A stretch of 52,691 nt of DNA from NCBI GenBank assembly GCA_009692365.1, contig SHZJ01000002.1, positions 1-52,691 on the forward strand. The letters run 5' to 3'. Positions 26,060 through 35,488 of this stretch are shown here, in pieces. Source of the stretch: Gammaproteobacteria bacterium (GTDB taxonomy: Bacteria; Pseudomonadota; Gammaproteobacteria; Ga0077536). The notes beneath the pieces were generated by a model that saw only the letters and a program-made list of their open reading frames with translations, was not told the DNA's origin and searched no databases. Every line of letters starts with the position of its first letter. The stretch's first letter is position 1. Made by a program: the position numbers and the translations under genes.

Positions 26060-26083
26060 GCCAGCAGGGCTGGCCAGTTTTTT
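26060..26083 (+). terminator. Possible intrinsic terminator after hpnL
   Basis: GCCAGC-AGG-GCTGGC forms a 6-bp stem with a 3-base loop, followed after three bases by six T. It is 96 bases past the hpnL stop. Confidence 0.45.
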
Positions 26084-26517
26084 CAGACCGGGCGCGCCTT
26101 GCCGCGACCCCACCGGGTGAACGGACAACCCCCAATGAGACGGCGCTCGCCTGCAGGTTTTTCGAAGCCGCGTCGTGGCGACCCGCAGCAACATTCCCTG
26201 GCCAAAATACGACCTAGCCCCTGTTGGCGACCGCCCTAGCCCCCGCGCGCCTCAAGTGAAATAGTGCCCTTAATTTTTTGGCGCCCGGGCTTCGGCCCCG
26301 CGCGCGCGCCGACCGTTGGGGCTTAACGCCCCTCAGGGCTTGACACCACGGCGGGCTACACGCCGCATTGCGGATTCATCCGCCGCTGTCCCCGTTGGCT
26401 TGTTTGGCTGATTGGCGCGCAGCACTCGGGGCCAGCGGCGCCGCGCCCGTGCGCCGAGGCGCTTGCCCCGATCAAAACGGGCCTTACCCGCTGCGCACTT
26501 TCGCCCCGTTATTCACC

Positions 26518-26523
26518 TATATA
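26518..26523 (+). promoter_or_regulatory. Possible -10 element for hpnI-hpnJ
   Basis: A consensus TATAAT lies 93 bases before the GTG of hpnI. No convincing -35 sequence occurs at the right distance. Confidence 0.35.
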
Positions 26524-26615
26524 ATCCCACCGTTGCGCACGCGCCGGCGGCAGCGGGCGCGGCACCCGCTGCCGCCGACTTCGAGGCGCTGCCCGCTGTC
26601 AACCCGAGGGCCACC

Positions 26616-27761
26616 GTGGACTTACTGCTAAGCCTGTATTTATGCGCCACCAGCGTTTATGTGCTGTGCGCCGTCGCGTGTCTGGCGGCTCGCCGCCCCC
26701 TGCGCGCAGCCGCCGCCGGCGCGCGGCCGCCGATTACGTTAATCAAGCCCCTGCACGGCGACGAACCCGAGCTATACGTCAACCTATTGTCATTCTGCCA
26801 GCAGGACTATGCAGCTTTTCAGGTCATTTTCGGGGTGGCCAGCGGACACGATGCGGCGGCCGACATTGCCCGACAGGTCATCGCCGCCTGTCCGGGCGTC
26901 GATGCGAGTCTGGTGATCAACGATCGCTCGATCGGCAGCAATCGCAAAATTAGCAACGTGGCGAACTGCCACGAATTCTCCAAGCACGACCTGCTGGTCA
27001 TCGCCGACAGCGACATGCGGGCGCCGGTGGATTACCTGCAGCACATCGCCAACACCTTCAGCGATCCTGACGTGATGGCCGGCACCTGCCTGTATCGTGG
27101 GCGCGCGGTCGGTGGGTTAGCCTCTTGGCTGGGCGCGGCTTTCATCAACGAATGGTTTCTGCCCTCCGTGCTGGTGGCGATGAAACTGCGGCCACTGCAT
27201 TTTTGTTTTGGCGCCACGATGGCCATCCGCCGCGCCACCTTGCAGGCGCTTGGCGGCTTCGAGCGGCTGGCGAACGAACTTGCGGACGACTTCCGGTTGG
27301 GCGATTGGGTCGCGGCCCAGTATGGCCGGGTGGCGTTGATCCCTTGCTTGGTTGAAAACACAGTCCATGAGCGCTCACTTCGCACCTTGCTTAAGCATGA
27401 ACTGCGCTGGGCCCGCACGGTGCGGTCCGTGCAGCCCCTCGGCTATGCCCTGTCTTTCCTGACCTACTGCGTGCCCGCCGCGCTGGCGCTGGCCGCCAAC
27501 ATCGGCAGCACCCGTCCCGTACTCGGCGTGCTGGTGGTGGTGTGGGCGGTGGGTTTGCGCGCCCTGGTGCACGAGATGGTGCGCATTTGCCTCGCCCCGG
27601 CCCAGCCAACGGCCTACCTGCTCAGCGTGCTGCGGGATATTTTGTGTTTTGGCGTGTGGGCCATGAGCTTTTTCGGCCGCGAGGTCGAATGGCAGGGCTA
27701 TGCCTACGCCGTGGACCAGCAGGGTCAGCTAGATTTGAAAGGCACCATCGAGCGCGCATGA
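26616..27761 (+). CDS. hpnI: HpnI, hopanoid glycosyltransferase (GT21, ceramide glucosyltransferase-like)
   Basis: A 381-residue membrane glycosyltransferase. An N-terminal membrane helix is followed by the GT2/GT21 fold: LIKPLHGDEP, IADSDMRAP, FGATMAIRR, NELADDFRLG and HELRWARTVR, which correspond to the D1, D2, D3 and (H/Q)xxRW motifs. Two or three membrane helices close the protein. In Burkholderia, HpnI transfers N-acetylglucosamine to bacteriohopanetetrol. GTG at 26616 has GAGGG about six bases upstream; the frame is open to 26412 without conserved sequence. The stop overlaps the ATG of hpnJ (ATGA), so the two are coupled. Confidence 0.92.
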   Translation: MDLLLSLYLCATSVYVLCAVACLAARRPLRAAAAGARPPITLIKPLHGDEPELYVNLLSFCQQDYAAFQVIFGVASGHDAAADIARQVIAACPGVDASLVINDRSIGSNRKISNVANCHEFSKHDLLVIADSDMRAPVDYLQHIANTFSDPDVMAGTCLYRGRAVGGLASWLGAAFINEWFLPSVLVAMKLRPLHFCFGATMAIRRATLQALGGFERLANELADDFRLGDWVAAQYGRVALIPCLVENTVHERSLRTLLKHELRWARTVRSVQPLGYALSFLTYCVPAALALAANIGSTRPVLGVLVVVWAVGLRALVHEMVRICLAPAQPTAYLLSVLRDILCFGVWAMSFFGREVEWQGYAYAVDQQGQLDLKGTIERA

Positions 27762-29179
27762 AAACCCTATTTCTCAACCCGCCCTCCTTCGAGGGCTTCG
27801 ATGGTGGGGCGGGTTCGCGCTATCAGGCGCGGCGCGAAATTCGCTCTTTCTGGTACCCCACATGGCTGGCGCAGCCAGCCGCCATGGTGCCCAACAGCCG
27901 GTTGGTGGATGCCCCGGCGAATGGCCTGTCGGTGGAGAGCGTGGTGGCGCTAGCACCGGACTACGAACTCTGCGTCCTGCATACCAGCACGCCCTCGTTC
28001 GATAACGATATCAACATTGCCCACGCGCTCAAGGCGGCTAATCCCAAGCTCATCATCGGTTTGGTGGGTGCCCATGTCGCGGTCAATCCCGACCCCAGTA
28101 TCCGCGCCGCGACGGCCTGCGATTTCGTCGCCAATGGGGAATTTGACTACACCATTCAGGAAATCGCTGCCGGCCGGCCGCTGGCGGAAGTCGCCGGCAT
28201 TACCTATCGCGACGGCGAGCGCTACGTGCGCACCGCCGAGCGCCCGGTGATTGAAGACATGGACGCGCTGCCCTCGGTCATCGACGTCTACCGACGCGAC
28301 TTGGTGCTTGAAGACTATTTCATCGGCTACCTGCAGCACCCCTATCTGTCGTTCTATACGGGCCGTGGCTGCAAGTCGCGCTGCACTTTCTGCCTGTGGC
28401 CGCAGACCATTGCCGGCCACCGCTATCGCACGCGCAGCCCGGTGGTGGTGGCGGCGGAAGTCCGCCAAGCGCAGGCATACTTTCCCCAGGTGAAGGAATT
28501 TTTCTTCGACGACGACACCTTCACCGACGACCTGCCCCGCGTGGCAGAAACGGCCCGTCTGCTCGGCAAACTGGGGGTGACGTGGTCGTGTAACGCCAAG
28601 GCCAACGTGCCCTACGAAACCCTGAAAATCATGAAAGAAAACGGGCTGCGCCTGTTGCTGGTGGGCTACGAGAGCGGCAATCGGCAAATTCTGCTGAATA
28701 TCAAAAAAGGCGTGAGCACCGACATGGCGCGCCGCTTCACGGCCGACTGTCACCGGCTGGGCATTACTATTCACGGCACTTTTATCGTGGGCCTGCCGGG
28801 GGAAACCAAGGCGACGATCGAGGAAACCATCCGCTACGCGCGCGAGATCAATCCCCACACGATCCAGGTCTCGCTGGCTGCCGCCTACCCGGGCACCAGC
28901 CTGTACGCCCAAGCGCAGCGCGAACAATGGCTGCGGCGGCCGGCCGGCGACGTCGTGGCCGACAACGGGTTGCAAATAAGCTCGCTGGAATACCCGCATC
29001 TGTCGCACGCGGAAATCTTCGAGGCGCTCGCCATCTTCTACAAGCGCTTTTATTTTCGCCCGCGAAAAATTGGTGAAATCTGTTGGGAGATGCTCAAAAG
29101 CTGGACGCTCTTGAAGCGTCGGCTGCGCGAAGGCGTGGAGTTCTTCCAGTTCCTCCGCCAGCGTAACGCCGGGGGATAA
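27758..29179 (+). CDS. hpnJ: HpnJ, hopanoid-associated B12-binding-like radical SAM protein
   Basis: A 473-residue radical SAM enzyme. Residues 1-150 resemble a cobalamin-binding fold; the iron-sulfur site is Cys205-x3-Cys209-x2-Cys212 in GRGCKSRCTFC. NPPSFEGFDGGAGSRYQARREI at the N-terminus is characteristic of HpnJ. In Burkholderia, HpnJ converts bacteriohopanetetrol glucosamine to the cyclitol ether by contracting the sugar ring. It is coupled to hpnI and converges with the SNF2 gene seven bases away. With HpnK and HpnI the window holds the three known steps of that branch. Confidence 0.94.
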   Translation: MKTLFLNPPSFEGFDGGAGSRYQARREIRSFWYPTWLAQPAAMVPNSRLVDAPANGLSVESVVALAPDYELCVLHTSTPSFDNDINIAHALKAANPKLIIGLVGAHVAVNPDPSIRAATACDFVANGEFDYTIQEIAAGRPLAEVAGITYRDGERYVRTAERPVIEDMDALPSVIDVYRRDLVLEDYFIGYLQHPYLSFYTGRGCKSRCTFCLWPQTIAGHRYRTRSPVVVAAEVRQAQAYFPQVKEFFFDDDTFTDDLPRVAETARLLGKLGVTWSCNAKANVPYETLKIMKENGLRLLLVGYESGNRQILLNIKKGVSTDMARRFTADCHRLGITIHGTFIVGLPGETKATIEETIRYAREINPHTIQVSLAAAYPGTSLYAQAQREQWLRRPAGDVVADNGLQISSLEYPHLSHAEIFEALAIFYKRFYFRPRKIGEICWEMLKSWTLLKRRLREGVEFFQFLRQRNAGG

Positions 29180-29186
29180 GCGGGCG

Positions 29187-32100
29187 TCACTCGCCCCGGA
29201 TCAACGCCATCAGGTCTTCGGTAGCGGGCAGGAGCGCGCTATCCCCATCGGCCAAGATGCTATCCGCGAGGGCGCGTTTGTCGTGGTGGAGGTCCACGAT
29301 GCGCTCCTCGATGGTGCCCTTGCTCACCAGTCGATAGACCGTCACCGGCCGCAGTTGGCCCATTCGGTGGGCGCGGCCCATGGCCTGATCTTCGGCGGCC
29401 GGGTTCCACCAGGGATCGGTAATCACGACGTAATCGGCGGCCGTGAGATTCAGCCCAAAGCCGCCGGCCTTGAGGCTGATCAAAAAAAGCTCGCCCTCAC
29501 CCGCCTGAAACGCCGCCACCCGCTTGGTGCGGTCGGCCGCGGAGGTTGCGCCATCCAAGTACTGATAGCGAATGCCAGCGGCGTCCAGCGGCGCGCGCAA
29601 AATGCGGAGAAAATCCACAAATTGGCTGAAAACGAGCGCTTTATGGCCGTTGGCCGTCAGTTCTGCGGCCAGCTCGGCGAACGCCCTCACTTTCGCGCCG
29701 ACGCCCTCATAGGCCGGCGTGCCCAACCGGGGGTCGCAGGCGGCGCGGCGCAGCTTGGTGAGTTGGGCGAGGATATTGAAGCGGGCCGGGCCCCCTGCCG
29801 AGCCGCCCGGCTGCTGCTCTAGCGCACTGATTTCGCGCGCTGCCTGCCGGCGCAAGGCCTCGTAATGGGCGGCCTCCTCGGCCTCTGGCACCACGCTGAG
29901 CAGCAGTTCCACGCGCGGCGGCAAGTCGTCGAGCACCTGCGTTTTAGTGCGGCGCAAGACGAAGGGACCGATGAGCCGCTTCAGCACGTGCTGCGCTTCC
30001 CGGTCGCGGTTGCGCTCGATCGGCCCGACGAAGCGCTCGTTAAACCGGCCGATGGTGCCGAGCAGCCCGGGATTGACGAAGCACATGATCGACCACAGTT
30101 CGGCCAAGCGGTTCTCGACCGGCGTGCCCGACAACGCCAGGCGAAAATCTGCGCTCAAGTCGAACGCCGCCTGCGAGCGCTTCGCGGTGGCGTTTTTGAT
30201 CGCCTGCGCTTCATCGGCGATTACCGTGTGCCATTCCCGCGCCCCAAACCGCGCCTGACCGAGTTGCAAGAGCGTGTAGGAGACGACGATCACATCCTGC
30301 GGGCCGGCCGCAGCGACCCATTGCGCCTGCTCGGCGTCGCTCGCCTCGCTGTAAATCCACACTTGGAGGCTGGGCGCGAAACGCCGCGCTTCGGCCAACC
30401 AGTTCCCGCACACCGAGGTCGGCGCGATGACCAAGGCCGCACCACCGCCGGCGCGCGCCAGTAATACCGCCAGGGCCTGCACGGTTTTACCCAAGCCCAT
30501 GTCGTCCGCCAGACAGCCGCCCATGCCAGCGGCGGCCAGGCGCATGGCCCACTGGTAGCCTTCTTCTTGATAGGGCCGTAGTTCGGCCTGTAAGGCTTTG
30601 GGCAAGCTTGGCGTGAGCAACCGGGCGGCGCTGAGCCGCTCGATGGCGAGGCGGAAGTCCGTCCCCGGCGCGACCGCCATGCCGTCCAGAATTTCATCCA
30701 GCCACACGGCCGCGACTTGCGGTACTTTCCGTCCCTGTTTGTCGGACTCGGCAACCGCGGCCAGATCGCGTAGTTTTTGCTTGAGCGAACGGGTTAGCGC
30801 GGCGTACACGCCACCGCCCATCGGCACGAACCGGCTTTTGCTGTGCGCGGCGGCCAGCAGGGTTTCGAGGTGCATGACCAGCCCCGCATCGAGCTCGATT
30901 TGGGCGTCCACCCGAAACCAATCGCGCTCGCGACTCACGCTAATGCCCAGCTGGCTCGGGTCGAGCGTGACCACCCGTACGCGCTGACCTTTGGGCCATT
31001 CGACGGCCACGAGCGCGGGCAGGCCGGGCAGGACTTCAACCAGTTCCAGGGCTTGTTCAGGGTCGTCGATCAGCCAATCGTCGCTCGCTGAGCGTTCGTC
31101 CAGAAACGCGCAGGCGTGGAGCACCGCGTCCAGATGGGCCTGCTCGGCGGCGAGGTCGCGCGCCGTGCCGAGCGTTTCCGCCCCGATCGCCGCCATCAGC
31201 CGCTGACGGCCACGGGCGGGGGAGAGTCGTGGCCCCTCGGGTCCCAGCGGGGTCACCACCAAGCGCAGGGACAGCGCCTCGCCCACCGGTGCCAGTTCCG
31301 CCCGCAGCCGGGACTCTGGCGGCACCTGCCGCGAAGCCTGCGCCGCATCCGCCTGAACCTGAAAATGACCGGCCAAGGCGTGCAGGGTTTTAGTGAGTTC
31401 GGCCTGTGCGCTCGGCGCGCTGGCCGGCACGCTAAAACGGCCGGACACCAGTTGCGCCACCCGCCGATGGGCGGGGGTATAGCGCACCAAACGCACCCGC
31501 TGGGGAGAATCTTGCAGCAGGGTGATTTGGCGCAGCGCCTCACGGTCGCGGCGCTGCTCGGCGTCTAGGTAATACGGGTGCGCTGGCTCTGGGCGCGGCG
31601 GCGGATTGAGCTGCAGCTGAAAACTATCGCCCACCCGCACCACCTCGAGTTCCGGGGGGCTGTCGAGCAAATCTATTAGCTGCTCCGGCGCGGCAACCAG
31701 CACCAGCACGGGATGCCCCACCAGCGCGGCAATGGCGCCCGCCAAGTCCAAGGTGTAGCGGGTGGCGTGGTGCCGGTTGGGGCGCACGCAGCGCAGCACT
31801 TTGGCGTCCCAGGGCGGCAACCCCTCGCGGGTCATCAGCTTGCCCAAACTCACGGGCTTCGGCCGACCCCAGCCGCGGGCGCTGCGCTTTTGCTCACAGG
31901 GGCTGATTTGGGTCAACTCGCCCTCGGCGCTGATCGCCAACTGCCACTGCAAGCGCGCCGGCTCGACCTCGGCGCGTTTGCCCGGCTCCGCCTCGCCTAG
32001 GGCCTGCAGCGCGCACAGCACCTCGCGCCAGGCGTCACCCCGGGCGCGGATAAAAAAACCGGCGGGCGGCGGTTCCCCCCCCAGCACGGCCTGCGCGCCG

Positions 32101-33380
32101 CTGAGCAAGCCACTCAACGCCACGAGCCCGAAATCCCGGAACCGGCGCGCCAAACCACCCACGGCGTCTGCCGCGGGGGTGGGCGACGCCGGCGGGTAAA
32201 ACGGGGCGGCCCCGAGGACGTCGGGCCCCAGCCAGGCCGCCAGCAACACTTTCCACAGCAGTCCCAGCGAAGGCCGTTCCCGCGCATGGTCGTGGAGCGC
32301 AAACGCGCCGGGGACGAGCGGCGTATGGCCCAGACGCGAATCGATCGCGTTCACCCACTGCCCCCAAGTGTCGTAGGCGTCCGGGTCGCGTTTACCCGCC
32401 TCGCCCAGACAGAACTTACGGGCCAGTTCGAGGTGTTTGGGGGTTGCCTGCGCCAGCAACGCCAGCGGATATAACCAGGCGATGCTAGCCGGGAAAATTC
32501 GCTTGCGCAGTTTGGTTTCGGTTTGGCGCTGCTTGATTGCCGCCTCGAAGCCCGTCTGGGCGGCCGCCCACTGCCCCGCAAAGACCAGCACCCCGGCGCG
32601 CAGCGCGGTGGCCGAGGCGCGGTCGACGCCCTGCAAGAGTTGCTCGACGAGCGCCCAATCCCCCCGCTGGAGGGCGATATCGGCGAGCGCCAGTCGCACC
32701 AGGCTCGGCAATGCGGCTGGCTGCGCTGCAAATTGAGCAAACGCCCAGTGGATGACCGGCCCCAGGCTTTGGGTCCAGCGTAGCGCGACTTCGCTCGCGG
32801 CCTCCACCACGCACCGCCAGCGCCACTCAGGACACACGCCCGCGAAGCTTTGGGCGTCGAAGGGTTCGAGGATGGCCTCGGCAATCAGCACGGACCATTC
32901 GTGGCCCGTCTCAAGCGTGGCCCGATAAGCCTGAATTTCGGGGGCCCGGGCACCGCCCAACACCCGCGCGCGCAGCAGTGCCACGACCTGCGCCCGCTCG
33001 CCGTAGGCAAAAACCTGACTCAGCGACAGGCGGCGCAGCCCCCCGCAGGTCACCAGCAGGTTAGCCAGCTCGGTGCCGGTGGTCGTCGCCAGCCATTGTC
33101 GGTACAGCGCGACGCGCAGGGCATCGACCAGACGGAAGTAGCCGGGACGCTGGAGGTCCTCGACCAGCAGGTGTTGGGCGTGAATTTCCTGAATGGCGTC
33201 TTTGAGATTCTCACCGGTGTAGGGCCGCCCGCCTGCGTTGAGCAGCCCCAGATGGCTGGCCATCTCCTGTAATTCAGCGCGGCTGCGGAAGGTCCACAGC
33301 AACGCGCTGGCGCAGGCGAGCCGATGGGCTTGGGGCGACAAGCCGTTGGTCTGCGGGGTGGCGAGAATGGGGAAGAACAT
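29187..33380 (-). CDS. Large SNF2-family helicase
   Basis: A 1397-residue protein. The last 440 residues form a SNF2 ATPase: motif I DDMGLGKT (about residue 960), motif II DEAQ (about 1055), SGTPVENR (III), LVFSQFVDFL (IV), GGFGLNLTAADYV (V) and QAMGRAHRMGQ (VI). The N-terminal 900 residues are helical and poorly defined; bacterial SNF2 proteins of this length usually carry such a region. ATG at 33380 is chosen; GTG starts further up overlap the neighbouring gene. Bacterial SNF2 proteins (RapA, HepA and others) remodel nucleoprotein or act in phage defence; no restriction or defence gene is adjacent here, so its role is open. Confidence 0.88.
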   Translation of the reverse strand: MFFPILATPQTNGLSPQAHRLACASALLWTFRSRAELQEMASHLGLLNAGGRPYTGENLKDAIQEIHAQHLLVEDLQRPGYFRLVDALRVALYRQWLATTTGTELANLLVTCGGLRRLSLSQVFAYGERAQVVALLRARVLGGARAPEIQAYRATLETGHEWSVLIAEAILEPFDAQSFAGVCPEWRWRCVVEAASEVALRWTQSLGPVIHWAFAQFAAQPAALPSLVRLALADIALQRGDWALVEQLLQGVDRASATALRAGVLVFAGQWAAAQTGFEAAIKQRQTETKLRKRIFPASIAWLYPLALLAQATPKHLELARKFCLGEAGKRDPDAYDTWGQWVNAIDSRLGHTPLVPGAFALHDHARERPSLGLLWKVLLAAWLGPDVLGAAPFYPPASPTPAADAVGGLARRFRDFGLVALSGLLSGAQAVLGGEPPPAGFFIRARGDAWREVLCALQALGEAEPGKRAEVEPARLQWQLAISAEGELTQISPCEQKRSARGWGRPKPVSLGKLMTREGLPPWDAKVLRCVRPNRHHATRYTLDLAGAIAALVGHPVLVLVAAPEQLIDLLDSPPELEVVRVGDSFQLQLNPPPRPEPAHPYYLDAEQRRDREALRQITLLQDSPQRVRLVRYTPAHRRVAQLVSGRFSVPASAPSAQAELTKTLHALAGHFQVQADAAQASRQVPPESRLRAELAPVGEALSLRLVVTPLGPEGPRLSPARGRQRLMAAIGAETLGTARDLAAEQAHLDAVLHACAFLDERSASDDWLIDDPEQALELVEVLPGLPALVAVEWPKGQRVRVVTLDPSQLGISVSRERDWFRVDAQIELDAGLVMHLETLLAAAHSKSRFVPMGGGVYAALTRSLKQKLRDLAAVAESDKQGRKVPQVAAVWLDEILDGMAVAPGTDFRLAIERLSAARLLTPSLPKALQAELRPYQEEGYQWAMRLAAAGMGGCLADDMGLGKTVQALAVLLARAGGGAALVIAPTSVCGNWLAEARRFAPSLQVWIYSEASDAEQAQWVAAAGPQDVIVVSYTLLQLGQARFGAREWHTVIADEAQAIKNATAKRSQAAFDLSADFRLALSGTPVENRLAELWSIMCFVNPGLLGTIGRFNERFVGPIERNRDREAQHVLKRLIGPFVLRRTKTQVLDDLPPRVELLLSVVPEAEEAAHYEALRRQAAREISALEQQPGGSAGGPARFNILAQLTKLRRAACDPRLGTPAYEGVGAKVRAFAELAAELTANGHKALVFSQFVDFLRILRAPLDAAGIRYQYLDGATSAADRTKRVAAFQAGEGELFLISLKAGGFGLNLTAADYVVITDPWWNPAAEDQAMGRAHRMGQLRPVTVYRLVSKGTIEERIVDLHHDKRALADSILADGDSALLPATEDLMALIRGE

Positions 33381-33420
33381 GGGGCGCTGGTGATCTGGGC
33401 TAGGGTTCGGGCTGCGTGGC

Positions 33421-34401
33421 CTATGGCGCGCGGGGCAGGTGCCCCCGGTCATGGGGCCGCGCGAGTGCTGCGGCGTAGTCTAGGGGTCCGCGCGGAATGA
33501 TCCCGGTGGGATTGAGGCCGGGGATGGCGTAGTACCCACGGATGAAATGCGCCACGTTGACGCTCTGCGCTACCGCCGGAATCTGGTAGAGCTCGCGCAG
33601 ATAGGGCGCCAAATTGGGGTAACTCGCGAGCGTCCGCTGATTACATTTAAACAAACCGTGATAGACCAAATCGAACCGCAACAGGCTGGGTAGCAGCCGC
33701 CAATCGGCCTCGGTAAGCTGCCCGCCCACCAAGTAGCGCTGGGTGGCCAGGCGCGCATCCAGCCAGTCCAGTGTTTCGAACAGCAAATCAAAAGCCTCGT
33801 CGTAGGCCGCTTGAGTCTTGGCCAGTCCGCACCGGTACACGCCGTTGTTCACCCCGTGATAAACCCGCTCGTTCACCGCATCGATGGCCGCGCGCAACGG
33901 TAGGGGATAGAAATCGTCCCGCACCGGCGTGTAGGCGTCAAACGCTTGGTTGAGCATGCGGATGATGTCGGGGGACTCATTGTTGACGATGGTGTGGGTC
34001 TGCGTGTCCCACAAAACCGGCACCGATACCGTGCCGGAATAATCGGGACGCGCGGCGGTGTAAGCCTGATGCAGATGGGTGAAACCGTTGACCCGGTCGG
34101 GCGTGCAACCACCGGGGTAATCGCCAAAAATCCAGCCTTCGCGGCGGTCGTTAGGAATGGCGATGGTCATGGAAATCACCGGCTCGAGCTGCTTCAAGGT
34201 GCGATACAGCAGCGTGCGCCAGGCCCACGGGCAGTGATAGGCCACATACAGGTGATAGCGCCCGGGCTGCGCCTGAAACCCCGAGGAACCATCGGCGGTG
34301 ATGACGTTTCTGAACGCCGCAGGCTCGCGGATGAAGCGCCCCTCACTCACCGCGAGCATGGTGGCGCTGGCGTCCCACTGCCCGTTAATCAACAGCCCCA
34401 T
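33421..34401 (-). CDS. Glutathionyl-hydroquinone reductase
   Basis: A 326-residue Xi-class glutathione transferase (YqjG/PcpF/ECM4 family) that reduces glutathionyl-hydroquinones. The catalytic Cys57 lies in YHCPWAW, a family hallmark, and the NNESPDIIRMLN block forms the glutathione site. ATG at 34401 has GAGGT just upstream; the frame continues upstream to 34710 as antisense-like sequence in the nitroreductase gene and is not coding there. It is downstream of the nitroreductase gene on the same strand (62 bases) and 40 bases before the SNF2 gene. The glutathione synthetase gene later in the window supplies its cofactor pathway. Confidence 0.95.
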   Translation of the reverse strand: MGLLINGQWDASATMLAVSEGRFIREPAAFRNVITADGSSGFQAQPGRYHLYVAYHCPWAWRTLLYRTLKQLEPVISMTIAIPNDRREGWIFGDYPGGCTPDRVNGFTHLHQAYTAARPDYSGTVSVPVLWDTQTHTIVNNESPDIIRMLNQAFDAYTPVRDDFYPLPLRAAIDAVNERVYHGVNNGVYRCGLAKTQAAYDEAFDLLFETLDWLDARLATQRYLVGGQLTEADWRLLPSLLRFDLVYHGLFKCNQRTLASYPNLAPYLRELYQIPAVAQSVNVAHFIRGYYAIPGLNPTGIIPRGPLDYAAALARPHDRGHLPRAP

Positions 34402-34463
34402 AGCGACCTCGTTTGTCGATTCGATTGGCGCCGACCGGCCGGTGCGCGCCCCGTACTGGGAAG

Positions 34464-35162
34464 CTAGTGCTCGCCCCAGCGCTCGCGGTAGGTCACCTCC
34501 GCCACTGGCAAACGCTGCGCGGGATGCAAATCCCCGCCCGTCAGCCACGCCACCGGCAGCAACGCCGCCTGCGTGACGTTGGCCGGGATCCCCAACAGCG
34601 TCGAGATTTCCTGCTCGTACAACAAGTGCAGCGTCGTCCAAGCGCTGGCCAGTCGCCGGGCGCGCAGGGCGAGCATCAAAGACCAAGTGGCCGGCAGGAT
34701 CGAACCCCACATCGAGGCTTGGGTAAACACATCGTCTTGTTCAAAACGGCCTTCGATGCAGGGGATGATCATGACCGGCACGCGCTGCAGGTGCTCCATC
34801 AAAAAACCGCCCGACTTCAGCAGCGCGGCCCGCTGCTGCTGGCGCAGGTCGTCTGCGGCATATTCACGCATCATCGTCACCCCGGTGCGCGAGAGTGCGG
34901 TGCGGCCTTCCACATAAGCTTGGGCGGCGCGACGATAGCAATCGGCTATTTGGCCTTTGACCGCGGGGTCGGTAATGACCAGAAAGCGCCACGTTTGCGT
35001 GTTGGCGCCGGTGGGCGCTTGGAGCGCTATATTCAGCGCCTCGTCGATCAGGGCCGTGGGCACCGGACGTTCCAGGTCCAGCCGCTGGCGCACGCTGCGC
35101 GTGGTGTTGAGGACCCAGTCGATGCTCGTCAGGTCCAGTGCTTGGACGGATTCTTTGCTCAT
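34464..35162 (-). CDS. Nitroreductase-family flavoprotein
   Basis: A 232-residue FMN enzyme. TTRSVRQRLDLERPV, APTGANTQTWRFLVITD and the C-terminal LPVAWLTG region follow the fold of NfsA/NfnB-type NAD(P)H oxidoreductases. AGGAG lies six bases before the ATG. It probably shares a transcript with the glutathionyl-hydroquinone reductase gene. Both deal with quinones or nitro compounds, so the pair may detoxify electrophiles formed during aromatic breakdown; this is inference. Confidence 0.9.
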   Translation of the reverse strand: MSKESVQALDLTSIDWVLNTTRSVRQRLDLERPVPTALIDEALNIALQAPTGANTQTWRFLVITDPAVKGQIADCYRRAAQAYVEGRTALSRTGVTMMREYAADDLRQQQRAALLKSGGFLMEHLQRVPVMIIPCIEGRFEQDDVFTQASMWGSILPATWSLMLALRARRLASAWTTLHLLYEQEISTLLGIPANVTQAALLPVAWLTGGDLHPAQRLPVAEVTYRERWGEH

Positions 35163-35488
35163 GCTCTCGCTCCTGCGCGGCCGCCGGTCAACGCGACGCG
35201 GGTGCCGCTTGGGTGTTTTACTAGGGTGGACTCAGCTTGTCGGGGCCTGAGCTTACCGTCCGCGGGGGGCGCAATGGCCAGCCGCGAACGCGCGTTCTGG
35301 ACGTTAAACAGCTCGCCGAGCGGGGCGGCGTTCCGGGTCGTCCCGTGGCCCCGGCGCGGGGTCAGCCCCGCGCTGGCCGTCCGTGCTGGCCTCAACGCCC
35401 AGTAGGTCGCCCCACTGGGCGCGGGCCGTCCCGTGGCGGCTAGACCGCTCGCCAGCTGGTCAAAAGGCATCTGGCGATCCCCGGGGCT
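35163..35488. other. Gap between esterase and nitroreductase genes
   Basis: About 325 bases. A 103-codon frame on the minus strand (35159-35470) overlaps the nitroreductase start as ATGA, but has no ribosome binding site and no recognisable family. A short inverted repeat CCCAGT/ACTGGG lies near 35398-35419. Nothing else stands out. Confidence 0.35.

Larger units (their letters stand above)
25965..26615. other. Intergenic region between hpnL and hpnI
   Basis: About 650 bases without a credible gene. It contains a probable terminator (26060-26083), several small GC-rich hairpins around 26285-26340 and a consensus TATAAT (26518-26523). The hopanoid genes therefore seem to form two transcription units, hpnK-hpnL and hpnI-hpnJ. 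Confidence 0.5.

Noticed and set aside
25903..26217. Small genes in the hpnL-hpnI gap
   Set aside because: Frames on both strands have low-complexity composition, no ribosome binding site and no recognisable family.
35159..35470. 103-codon minus-strand gene overlapping the nitroreductase start
   Set aside because: ATGA overlap is suggestive, but it lacks a ribosome binding site and any recognisable family, and GC-rich DNA gives such frames by chance.
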